NCBI GenBank assembly: GCA_035480575.1
Contig: DATIHR010000005.1
Span: 22,135-86,134, forward strand
Direction of reading: 5' to 3'
Source: PMNU01 sp035480575
Lineage (GTDB): Bacteria; Patescibacteriota; Saccharimonadia; Saccharimonadales; UBA4665
Length of the DNA: 64,000 bases
A program made the translations under genes and the position numbers. This document shows positions 41,617 through 49,592 of the stretch, piece by piece. The first letter of the stretch is position 1. Every line of letters starts with the position of its first letter. The notes beneath the pieces are model-generated. The model was not told the DNA's origin, did not search any database, and was given only the letters and a program-made list of their open reading frames with translations.

Positions 41617-43065
41617 TTAAGCAGTGAGGAGGAAGAAGCTTAACGGCACTGTCACAGAATCCGTGCTTTTACCCAGTGGCGATGAGCTGACTGTAAGACC
41701 GTAGACGCACCTGTGACGCACTTTACTGGCGTTTGCTTGCTTAGACTTTTTATTACCGTAACCGACCTCTACACAAATACGCCGACCATCGCTAGAAACG
41801 ATGAAGTCAGCGCCATTGTCTGCGCCATCGTATGTAATACTAAGACCGCCAGCCATAGTAGATAACCCCTGCCGTGTCAGGATTGAGAGATATAGGCCCA
41901 CTATATCTTCGAGTAGAAAGCCTTTGTAGTCGTCATAAGTAACGACGCTACCAACCAGATTGAAGAACATACTTCGGTATGCCGGTGATACAAAGAGGTA
42001 TTTAGACGGACGCGTAGTTTGAGCTTCATGCTGCGCATAAGGGTACACTCTCTGTACTACACTAGCTTTCTCGAGTGCCTCAAGTACGAAAGTTAAAACG
42101 CCCCGATCTATGCTGTGCACGGACGACATATTATTGACGCTGGCAATTGACGTATTCGCCAGTGTGTACAATATGGGATTTATTTTTCTTATCGTTGCGC
42201 TGTCGAAATTGCCTAGCGACGCAATGTCTTTGTTTATAATCGTGGTAATAATCTGAGCGATCTGTTGGTATATATACTGCTCATTATCGCCGTAGGTCAG
42301 CGTGAACGGCAGATTCGCATACTTGATGTACTTGTCAATGTCGGTTTGGTTAGCCCCAGACCAGTAACCTCTTACGTCTTCTCGTAAAGCTGCGAGGCGC
42401 GTATAGACCTCGTCAACATTCGCGCTCTCATACAGGGCGCAACGGATTTTTCCGCCAAGCCCACCAATGGGCTTCTTGCCATCACGTAGTAGCAGGTATT
42501 CAGTGAACGACAGTGGGTGTAGGGTCTCTGCCAGAATACGGCGTGCGGTGTCGCTGTCTAACGCCTTTTTAATCTCAGCTACCGATGACCCTGTAGTCAC
42601 GACGAAAATGTATTCACTTCTGTCGGTAAGGGTTTTTAGCGAAAGCGCCCACCTAGGATCAAAATGAATTTCATCGAGGAATATATAAATCGGCTCAGTC
42701 AACTCCTCAAAGTTAAGTCCTAGGTATCGTTCGTAACCTTGAACAATCTCAGAAACGCCAATCTCTAGACTGTCTTTGGCATTGTCTATTGCGACGAAAA
42801 TTTTATTTCTAGGGTTGCACCGTATCGCCTGGAATAGTTGCGAGATCATGGTAGTCTTTCCGACCCCTCTTAAACCCAATAAAGCTATCCAGCGCGGGTC
42901 TTGTCCGGCCTGAAAACTCCTAAGCAGCTTCTCTAGTTTGAGAATGGCGCTGCGCCTGGGAAAACGCTCTTTTGTTAGGCGATCAGTGATGGCGTTTCGA
43001 GTACGTATATTACTAATTCTCATTTGTTGCGCCACATAGGCGTCTATCTCTTGCTGTGTTGCCAT
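41617..43065 (-). CDS. AAA-type ATPase (AAA_14/DUF4143-like) with C-terminal nuclease-like domain
   Basis: 482 aa. Walker A LGLRGVGKTTMIS (about residue 62), Walker B IYIFLDEIHFD, sensor VVTTGSS. The C-terminal 90 residues contain ITYDGADNGADFIVSSDGRRICVEVGYG, compatible with a PDDEXK-like D-x(n)-E-x-G core. Such ATPases are frequent in accessory and mobile regions. Codon use looks more A+T-rich than neighbours, suggesting acquisition. TATAAT (43074-43079) ends 8 nt before the ATG. Confidence 0.82.
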   Translation of the reverse strand: MATQQEIDAYVAQQMRISNIRTRNAITDRLTKERFPRRSAILKLEKLLRSFQAGQDPRWIALLGLRGVGKTTMISQLFQAIRCNPRNKIFVAIDNAKDSLEIGVSEIVQGYERYLGLNFEELTEPIYIFLDEIHFDPRWALSLKTLTDRSEYIFVVTTGSSVAEIKKALDSDTARRILAETLHPLSFTEYLLLRDGKKPIGGLGGKIRCALYESANVDEVYTRLAALREDVRGYWSGANQTDIDKYIKYANLPFTLTYGDNEQYIYQQIAQIITTIINKDIASLGNFDSATIRKINPILYTLANTSIASVNNMSSVHSIDRGVLTFVLEALEKASVVQRVYPYAQHEAQTTRPSKYLFVSPAYRSMFFNLVGSVVTYDDYKGFLLEDIVGLYLSILTRQGLSTMAGGLSITYDGADNGADFIVSSDGRRICVEVGYGNKKSKQANASKVRHRCVYGLTVSSSPLGKSTDSVTVPLSFFLLTA

Positions 43066-43226
43066 AGAGTCTTATTATATGTTTGCTGGTCGCAGCAAGC
43101 AAGTACTTGTCGGTTCGGACCAACAAGTATGTGTTTTTTAGAAAATTATCCCTGTTATTTTTGCCGTAGGACTTGTTATCCACAAACGTAATTACGACTA
43201 ATAATGAGTTCGTAAACGTTCCGACT

Positions 43227-43240
43227 GTGATCGACGTTAC
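43227..43240. promoter_or_regulatory. Imperfect CRP-type site upstream of the SulP transporter operon
   Basis: GTGATCGACGTTAC (one mismatch), centre 43233.5; TACACT (43263-43268) ends 34.5 bp downstream, the same geometry as the perfect sites. Confidence 0.4.
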
Positions 43241-43291
43241 GGACAGTACAGAACGGTACGGTTACACTGAAACCGTTACACGGGAGGGGGC

Positions 43292-45040
43292 ATGGGCATG
43301 ATACAGGTACTGTCGAAGGCACCAGGTATCCATATGCTTGCCCACTACAGGGCGTCGTGGTTGCGGTACGACATTGTGGCTGGTCTTGTGTTAACAACCT
43401 TATTAGTGCCGCAAGGCATGGCATATGCCGAGCTGGCCGGGCTGCCTGTTATTACAGGATTGTATACGACCATTTTGTGCCTTATTGCCTACGCCCTGAT
43501 TGGACCCTCGCGCAGGCTCGTGCTTGGTCCGGATTCGTCGCTCGGCCCCATGATTGCGGCGACTATCTTGCCCATTATGGTGGCTGGAGGTAATCCAGGC
43601 GAGGCAGTCGCCCTTGCCTCCATGTTGGCGCTGTTAGTCGGTATCATTATGCTTGTTGCCGGTATTGCCAAGTTAGGGTTTGTGGCTGACTTGTTGTCTA
43701 AGCCTACCCAAATTGGGTATATGAATGGGTTGGCACTCACTATTTTTGTCGGTCAATTACCAAAACTGTTTGGCTTTTCGACAGATGCAAGCGGCTTATT
43801 AGGCGAGATCGGTGCGTTTTTGCAAGGGCTCATGCACGCCGAGGTCGTCGTGGCTGCTGCTGGCATTGGACTACTAAGCCTGGGGCTTGTACTAGTGCTG
43901 GAGCGATGGCTGCCGCGTGTCCCTGGTGTGTTGGTAGCAGTGCTTGTGGCATTGGGTTTATCGACGCTGCTAAGCCTCGAGCATAAGGGGGTGTCGTTAG
44001 TTGGCTCGTTGCCCCAGGGGTTGCCGCCATTCACCATTCCGAATGTGTGGGAGCATCTGCCGCTCCTGCTTGGCGGAGCGCTCGGCATTGCGTTAGTTGC
44101 CCTAACCGATACGATATCTACGGCGTCGGCGTTTGCGGCTCGTTCCAAACAGGAGGTGCATGGCAATGGCGAGATGATTGGCATCGGCGCGGCTAACATA
44201 GCAGCTGGTTTGTTCCAGGGCTTCCCTGTAAGTACCAGCGGATCACGAACAGCTGTCGCCGAGCAAGCTGGCGCGAAAACACAGCTAACGGGGCTCGTAG
44301 GTGCTGCCGCTATTGTGTTAATGCTGCTACTGGCGCCAGGACTTTTAAAAAATTTGCCGCAGCCTACCTTGGCAGCGATTGTTATAGCTGCTGCGATATC
44401 GCTGGCCGATGTCCCGGGCATGGTGCGGTTGTGGCAGCAGCGCCGCACCGAGTTTATGCTTGCGGGCGCAGCATTTTTGGGCGTCGCTTTTTTGGGTGTG
44501 TTGCAAGGCATAGGCATTGCGGTGCTGTTGTCTATTTTAAACGTATTTCGTCGTGTATGGTGGCCGTACCAAACGACGCTTGGCCGCGTGTCTGGCCTAC
44601 GTGGGCACCACGACCTACGTATGTACCCCAAGGCCAAGCAGTTATCCGGCGTAATTATCTACCGTTTTGATGCCCCACTGCTGTTTGCGAACAGTCGTAT
44701 TTTTAAAGAGCAGATGCGTCATTTGGCCAGAACGCACCGTAACCTGGCTTATATTATTATTGCCGCCGAACCCATAACCGATGTCGATACCACGGCTGCC
44801 GATATGCTACTGACACTGGACGAAGAATTAAATGCCAAGGGCATATCAATTGTGTTCGCCGGCCTGAAAGATCCTGTTCGCAGCAAGCTGGAACGCTACG
44901 AGCTGATAGGCCCACTCAACCCGCATCATTTTTATCCAACGGTCGGTGCGGCAGCCGATGCGTATAGACAACAAACCGGTATAAGCTGGAAACGGCCTAA
45001 GCCCCGGGCGCAGCCAGATGTGGCGCCAGCCAGCCCGTAA
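43292..45040 (+). CDS. SulP/SLC26-family anion transporter with STAS domain
   Basis: 582 aa. ATG 43292 or 43298, behind GGGAGGGGG. DIVAGLVLTTLLVPQGMAYAELAG is the SulP signature. About 12-14 helices run to residue 430, then a STAS domain (SGVIIYRFDAPLLFANSRIFKEQM ... VDTTAADMLLTLDEELNAKGI). Imports an anion such as sulfate or bicarbonate. Forms an operon with the MFS gene 19 bp downstream. Confidence 0.92.
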   Translation: MGMIQVLSKAPGIHMLAHYRASWLRYDIVAGLVLTTLLVPQGMAYAELAGLPVITGLYTTILCLIAYALIGPSRRLVLGPDSSLGPMIAATILPIMVAGGNPGEAVALASMLALLVGIIMLVAGIAKLGFVADLLSKPTQIGYMNGLALTIFVGQLPKLFGFSTDASGLLGEIGAFLQGLMHAEVVVAAAGIGLLSLGLVLVLERWLPRVPGVLVAVLVALGLSTLLSLEHKGVSLVGSLPQGLPPFTIPNVWEHLPLLLGGALGIALVALTDTISTASAFAARSKQEVHGNGEMIGIGAANIAAGLFQGFPVSTSGSRTAVAEQAGAKTQLTGLVGAAAIVLMLLLAPGLLKNLPQPTLAAIVIAAAISLADVPGMVRLWQQRRTEFMLAGAAFLGVAFLGVLQGIGIAVLLSILNVFRRVWWPYQTTLGRVSGLRGHHDLRMYPKAKQLSGVIIYRFDAPLLFANSRIFKEQMRHLARTHRNLAYIIIAAEPITDVDTTAADMLLTLDEELNAKGISIVFAGLKDPVRSKLERYELIGPLNPHHFYPTVGAAADAYRQQTGISWKRPKPRAQPDVAPASP

Positions 45041-45059
45041 TAACGAGGAGGATACTAGT

Positions 45060-46625
45060 ATGACGCAGACGGGTTTTAACAAGCGGCTGGCAATCGTGCT
45101 GGCGATGGCAATGTTCGTACTGGTAGTAGACACCTCTTTAATGAACGTGTCTATATCGGCGGTTATTCGTGATTTACATACGACGGCCAGCGCTTTACAG
45201 GCAACCATCGCACTCGAAGCGTTGGTGTCGGCAGCATTTATTTTAATCGGCAGCAAGGTGGGCGATCTTATTGGCCGCAAAAAAGCCTACGTGTTGGGGC
45301 TGTTAGGGTACGCCATTGGCGCGGTCGCCATGATGCTTGCACAAAGCATAACGGCAGTTATTGTATTTTGGGCAATTATTGGTGGCCTGGGTGCTTCGTT
45401 GCTATTGCCTGCCATGCAGGCACTCATACACGGTAATTTTACGGGCGTATTCCAAAAAAAGGCGTATGCGGTAGTCGGCGCGTCCGCTGCTATTGCTACG
45501 GCAGTAGGCCCGCTGCTGGGTGGGTTTATTACCACGTATTTGTCCTGGCGAGTTAGTTTTTTGATGGAGGCAGTTGTTATTGCCTACGTGCTTCTGAATA
45601 TTAAGCTCGTCCACGATAGCCCGTATACGGGCCCACGCCACGTAGATGCGACCGGTGCGGTGCTGTCCATTGTAGCCATGGGCGGTACTGTACTGAGTAT
45701 TTTGGTGTGGCAAGAGGGTGGCGAATCGGTGGGCTTACTACTGGCATTAGGTTTGGTTGCTATGGGTTTGTTCGTGTATTGGCTGCAACGCCAAAAGAGA
45801 CAGCATAAGCCAACGCTGATTGACCCAAGCTTATTTAGGTCTAAGGTATTTCGTTTAGGTATTTCCCAGCAGATGCTCCAGCAAATTGCCCTGGGCGGCA
45901 TGATGATTGTCCTGCCTATATATCTGCAAATGGTGTTTGAATATAACGCGCTGCAGGCCGGTTTGTCGCTTATGCCATTATCGCTCAGTATGTTTATTGT
46001 AGCGCTGCTGGCTGGCCGTTCGGCCGGACGTAGGCGACCCAGTGCAATTGTGCGCTTGGGGTATATGCTGCTCGTTATATCGTTGCTGGCAGTTATTGTA
46101 ACCGTGCCGCGGGCAGATTCTGGCTGGGGCCTGGCTATACCTTTGCTGCTTGCCGGCTCGGGCCTGGGACTGTTAGTATCGCAGCTTAATAACTACACGC
46201 TTGCGCCCATAGATGAAGCACACGTTAGCGAGGCGGCTGGCGTGAACTCCGCTGCCGGTTCGTTTGGTCTGTCGTTTGGCTTGGCGTTCGCAGGCGCAAT
46301 TATGCTGGCCGTGCTAACTTTTTCGTTTACCAATCTATCTAATGCAAGTAGCGTGCTCGATGCTTCCGAAAAACAGCAGGTAGCGACGATTCTTAACAAG
46401 GATGCTGAGGTTATGTCTACGACTCAGTTAGAACAACATTTGCAGGGCCAGTCATCAGCTGTGCAGCAAGAAATTATCCGCATCAACGACGAAGCGCGGC
46501 AAAAAGCCCTGCAGGTGGCGTTGCTTATTCCGCTAGGCGCCGGGCTTATTGGCCTGGTTAATTCCTTCCGTATGATTCGCCTGCCAGACATTGCCCCGGC
46601 ACACGCCGAGGCTGGACTACTGTAA
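45060..46625 (+). CDS. MFS transporter, DHA2 (14-TM drug:H+ antiporter) family
   Basis: 521 aa from ATG 45060, with GAGGAGG upstream. Motif A variant IGSKVGDLIGRKKAY and motif C region GASAAIATAVGPLLGGF support DHA2. FVLVVDTSLMNVSISAVIRDLH is the usual helix 1. Predicted proton-driven efflux of hydrophobic compounds. Cotranscribed with the SulP gene. Confidence 0.92.
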   Translation: MTQTGFNKRLAIVLAMAMFVLVVDTSLMNVSISAVIRDLHTTASALQATIALEALVSAAFILIGSKVGDLIGRKKAYVLGLLGYAIGAVAMMLAQSITAVIVFWAIIGGLGASLLLPAMQALIHGNFTGVFQKKAYAVVGASAAIATAVGPLLGGFITTYLSWRVSFLMEAVVIAYVLLNIKLVHDSPYTGPRHVDATGAVLSIVAMGGTVLSILVWQEGGESVGLLLALGLVAMGLFVYWLQRQKRQHKPTLIDPSLFRSKVFRLGISQQMLQQIALGGMMIVLPIYLQMVFEYNALQAGLSLMPLSLSMFIVALLAGRSAGRRRPSAIVRLGYMLLVISLLAVIVTVPRADSGWGLAIPLLLAGSGLGLLVSQLNNYTLAPIDEAHVSEAAGVNSAAGSFGLSFGLAFAGAIMLAVLTFSFTNLSNASSVLDASEKQQVATILNKDAEVMSTTQLEQHLQGQSSAVQQEIIRINDEARQKALQVALLIPLGAGLIGLVNSFRMIRLPDIAPAHAEAGLL

Positions 46626-46701
46626 CAACAAGCTAAGGCGTGGCCTGATGAGAGTGCTTGATGTGTGGCATGTAAATGTTATATATGGTATAATATGTTA
46701 A

Positions 46702-47487
46702 ATGAGTGAAAGTGTTGTTATGTCGGTTCCCCTCCAAGAGCCGCCCATTACATGGGATATGCCGTATATATTCTCGCTCTCTTGCCATGCTCCGTCGGAG
46801 GCGCTAGGGCTTGTAGCCGACGCCGCCCGCGTGATTGGACAAGACCCAACTGCAGCATTGCGCCCCACAGTCGACATTCCATCAGAATGGGGAGTTGCGG
46901 GGGCTGTTGCATCAGACATCATTAGCCAAACACAAGGTAAAGCATCGGCGTATGCGCCTGCTGCAGAATTTGATAATACAACGCGCCGCATTGCCACCTG
47001 CAACTATGCCGAGCAGAATTTTGCATTTGCCTTGGGTGTGCTCGGTGCTCGTTTCTTTGAACGTGCCCCACGCATACCTGAACGTGCTCAGAAACCACGC
47101 GCTTCAATGCTGCGAGTCGTGGTTAATGAGCATAATGTACCGGTGATACTGCAAAAGAATCATACAGGCGAGCATGCGAATGTGCTGGGCGGGTCTATCG
47201 CACTGTCGCTAGAACCAGTTAAAGTTGCCAATATTGTCTGGCCACCTGGCATGTTCGTGCGTTTGTTATGCGATACTCCGCTAACGGATGGCGGCCAAAA
47301 GCCGCAGGTCGTACCAGCAGAGCACATACAAGGGCTTGGCCCGGTACGGTTATCGTCATATGGCTTGCCACCGACAGAGCGGGATGCTTTTGCTGTTGGC
47401 GGCAAAGGTAACCCAACCCAGGCAATCCGTACGCTGGAACTTGATGATTTTAGGAAACGCGCCCGCCGCGCTGTCAGTCGAGCTTAA
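46702..47487 (+). CDS. Hypothetical protein, 261 aa, leaderless
   Basis: Extended -10 TGGTATAAT (TATAAT 46689-46694) ends 7 nt before the ATG, with no Shine-Dalgarno. Soluble protein with no family recognised. The stop is 1 nt before the start of the next gene, so the two are coupled and probably interact. Confidence 0.7.
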   Translation: MSESVVMSVPLQEPPITWDMPYIFSLSCHAPSEALGLVADAARVIGQDPTAALRPTVDIPSEWGVAGAVASDIISQTQGKASAYAPAAEFDNTTRRIATCNYAEQNFAFALGVLGARFFERAPRIPERAQKPRASMLRVVVNEHNVPVILQKNHTGEHANVLGGSIALSLEPVKVANIVWPPGMFVRLLCDTPLTDGGQKPQVVPAEHIQGLGPVRLSSYGLPPTERDAFAVGGKGNPTQAIRTLELDDFRKRARRAVSRA

Positions 47488-47488
47488 A

Positions 47489-48601
47489 ATGCATCGTGCC
47501 CGTAACGAAAATCCGCTTTATTTTACGATGCTTAAGACCCTTGGCGAGGTTGCCGAAGAAGTAGTTTCGCCACGTATAACCGAGGAGGAGCTTGTTATCT
47601 GGCAGGCGCAACCGCTTGGCAGCACCAACGCCGATACGGTACGGCAGGCGCATGGTGCAAGTTTATGGTCGAGCGATTCAGTGGGCTTGCTGGGCGCTCA
47701 AGAACAAGCCTTGCTTGGCGCGCGCCAATTCGACACGTTTACTGCCGGCAACCGCGACCACTCCTTTATTAAAGAACGTATCCAGAGAGACCTAACTGAT
47801 GCCGGTATGCCGGACGCCTTTCGCACGACTGACGTAATAGCGTATACCGAAGGCGGCTATAGCCGTTTTTTACCAATGTTTGATGAGGCAACACCCTACC
47901 AGGGTGCCATGCGTATTATTACCGCACGACTTAAGGCTGATGCTTGCCAGCTTAACGCTACTCTTGCCCTTGGCGGCGATAAGCAGCACGAATTACTTGT
48001 GCGGGTTGGTAAGCGTGACCGTGGCGTCTTACCGAACAGGGCCGCTATGGATACGTTTATTGAGGGTTACGAAAGTATTGCCTTTGCAGGAGCCCACCTA
48101 CGGCTCGGCGGGACCGCTATAGCTACCAACGTAGAGGGGTTTGCACGGGCTGTTACCGGCTATACCGCACTAGCACCGGGCAGCGGTATGCTTGCGCCTA
48201 TGGCGATGCGCGGCGAATACTTTTACAACCTTGCCGAATCCGGCGGCCGTCTTACCCAACCGTATCGCATTGCGTTTACTGCCCGGCAGCATCGTTTACG
48301 CGTTCAGGGTAAGACAAAGCCGTTTGTGTATGACGAGCCGTCACCACTGAACGTCGAACCGCCTTATAGCCCTGCATATTGCAATGCCGTCGGCTTCCCC
48401 GCTAAACTTCCGGAGATGTACATACCAGAGTACGAGACCGAGGGTTGCGGCGGATTATTAAACAAAGTTGTTTTTAACGCGGCACGCTTATTTGGCGCTA
48501 AAGTCGCAGAACTAGTGGCTACGGAACCGCCTGAGGTAGTTCCGCTTAATTTTGCGCCACATATAAAAGCAGGGCGAGCTGTAGCCAATGCCTTGCTTTA
48601 G
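47489..48601 (+). CDS. Hypothetical protein, 370 aa
   Basis: The frame is open from 47288, but ATG 47489 directly follows the preceding stop and avoids a 200-bp overlap. Large soluble protein (YFTMLKTLGEVAEEVVSPRI ... GYSRFLPMFDE ... LNFAPHIKAGRAVANALL) without a recognised domain. Convergent with the patatin gene, 6 bp apart. Confidence 0.68.
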   Translation: MHRARNENPLYFTMLKTLGEVAEEVVSPRITEEELVIWQAQPLGSTNADTVRQAHGASLWSSDSVGLLGAQEQALLGARQFDTFTAGNRDHSFIKERIQRDLTDAGMPDAFRTTDVIAYTEGGYSRFLPMFDEATPYQGAMRIITARLKADACQLNATLALGGDKQHELLVRVGKRDRGVLPNRAAMDTFIEGYESIAFAGAHLRLGGTAIATNVEGFARAVTGYTALAPGSGMLAPMAMRGEYFYNLAESGGRLTQPYRIAFTARQHRLRVQGKTKPFVYDEPSPLNVEPPYSPAYCNAVGFPAKLPEMYIPEYETEGCGGLLNKVVFNAARLFGAKVAELVATEPPEVVPLNFAPHIKAGRAVANALL

Positions 48602-48607
48602 CGGGTT

Positions 48608-49555
48608 TTACTTTTTCTCGCAGGTGTTTTTGTACTTTGTAAAGTCCCAGGTGTTCAGGAAAACTTTGGCGTATTTTTGGCCGCTCTGTAGTAAGCGCGC
48701 TTGATCTGCTGTAGATATAGCGAAATCGGTCGCTTTAATGTCGAACGTATCGACAAAAATGGTGCGCATTTGGGTACAGGGGTCGTCAATATGCAGGGCG
48801 TCGTGCGCGTTGAGCGCTGTAGATAAAATTGCCAGTGCATACTGCAGCGAGTTTGTTACGGGGTTCATTTTGGTAAGCGCCTCGGCTTTGGCGGATAGTT
48901 TAATGCCAAAGGTCGGCCATTCATTGTGATCGTCGAAAATAGTAATCGGGAAGTTAGATAGCAGTCCGCCATCTACCAAATAGTTACCCTGTAAGGTAAC
49001 TGGCTCGTAAAAGAACGGAATAGACATAGAGGCGCGAACAGCATGTGCCACTAGTTGGTCGTCGGGGTTGAGCCCGTACTCGGCATAGTCCCAGGGCAAG
49101 CGCACCATGCGCCCGCGGCTGACATCTGACACGATAACCACCAGTTTGTATCGCCGTTCCGGGGGTAGCTTTTTTGCCCATTCGTCGGTTAATTTAAGGT
49201 CGGCAAAGGTACGTATGCCTAAGCGTTCTAGTTGCTTGGCTAGCCACGACTGCAGGTATGCACCTTCGTACACGCCCTTCTCGAACACTAAAGACGTTAT
49301 TTTGCCTGGAACCCCCAGTTTGTCTATAAAGCCCTCGTCCTGGAACTTAAGGTAGTCCAGTTGCTGCATGGTTGTTACCATATCGTCTGGCGACATGCCG
49401 GCTGCCAGTAGCGAGCCAACAATTGCACCGGCGCTGGTACCCGCCACGCGCCGTGGCCGGTACCCTGCATCTGCCAGCTGCTGTAATGCACCAACTAACC
49501 CGGTACCCTTTACACCGCCGCCTTCCAACACAATGTCATACGGTTTGTCTGCCAT
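48608..49555 (-). CDS. Patatin-like phospholipase, 315 aa
   Basis: Oxyanion glycines in VLEGGGVKGTGLVGAL, nucleophile in AGTSAGAIVG (Ser near residue 41), and the catalytic Asp in VDGGLLSNFP. A serine-aspartate dyad lipase acting on membrane or host lipids. No signal peptide. AGAGGGGG ribosome-binding site. Confidence 0.92.
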   Translation of the reverse strand: MADKPYDIVLEGGGVKGTGLVGALQQLADAGYRPRRVAGTSAGAIVGSLLAAGMSPDDMVTTMQQLDYLKFQDEGFIDKLGVPGKITSLVFEKGVYEGAYLQSWLAKQLERLGIRTFADLKLTDEWAKKLPPERRYKLVVIVSDVSRGRMVRLPWDYAEYGLNPDDQLVAHAVRASMSIPFFYEPVTLQGNYLVDGGLLSNFPITIFDDHNEWPTFGIKLSAKAEALTKMNPVTNSLQYALAILSTALNAHDALHIDDPCTQMRTIFVDTFDIKATDFAISTADQARLLQSGQKYAKVFLNTWDFTKYKNTCEKK

Positions 49556-49592
49556 ATATCCCCCTCTACTATGTCGATTGTACTATATTAAA

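Noticed and set aside
43753..44637. 294-codon minus-strand ORF
   Set aside because: Antisense to the clear SulP transporter; no family features and no start signals.
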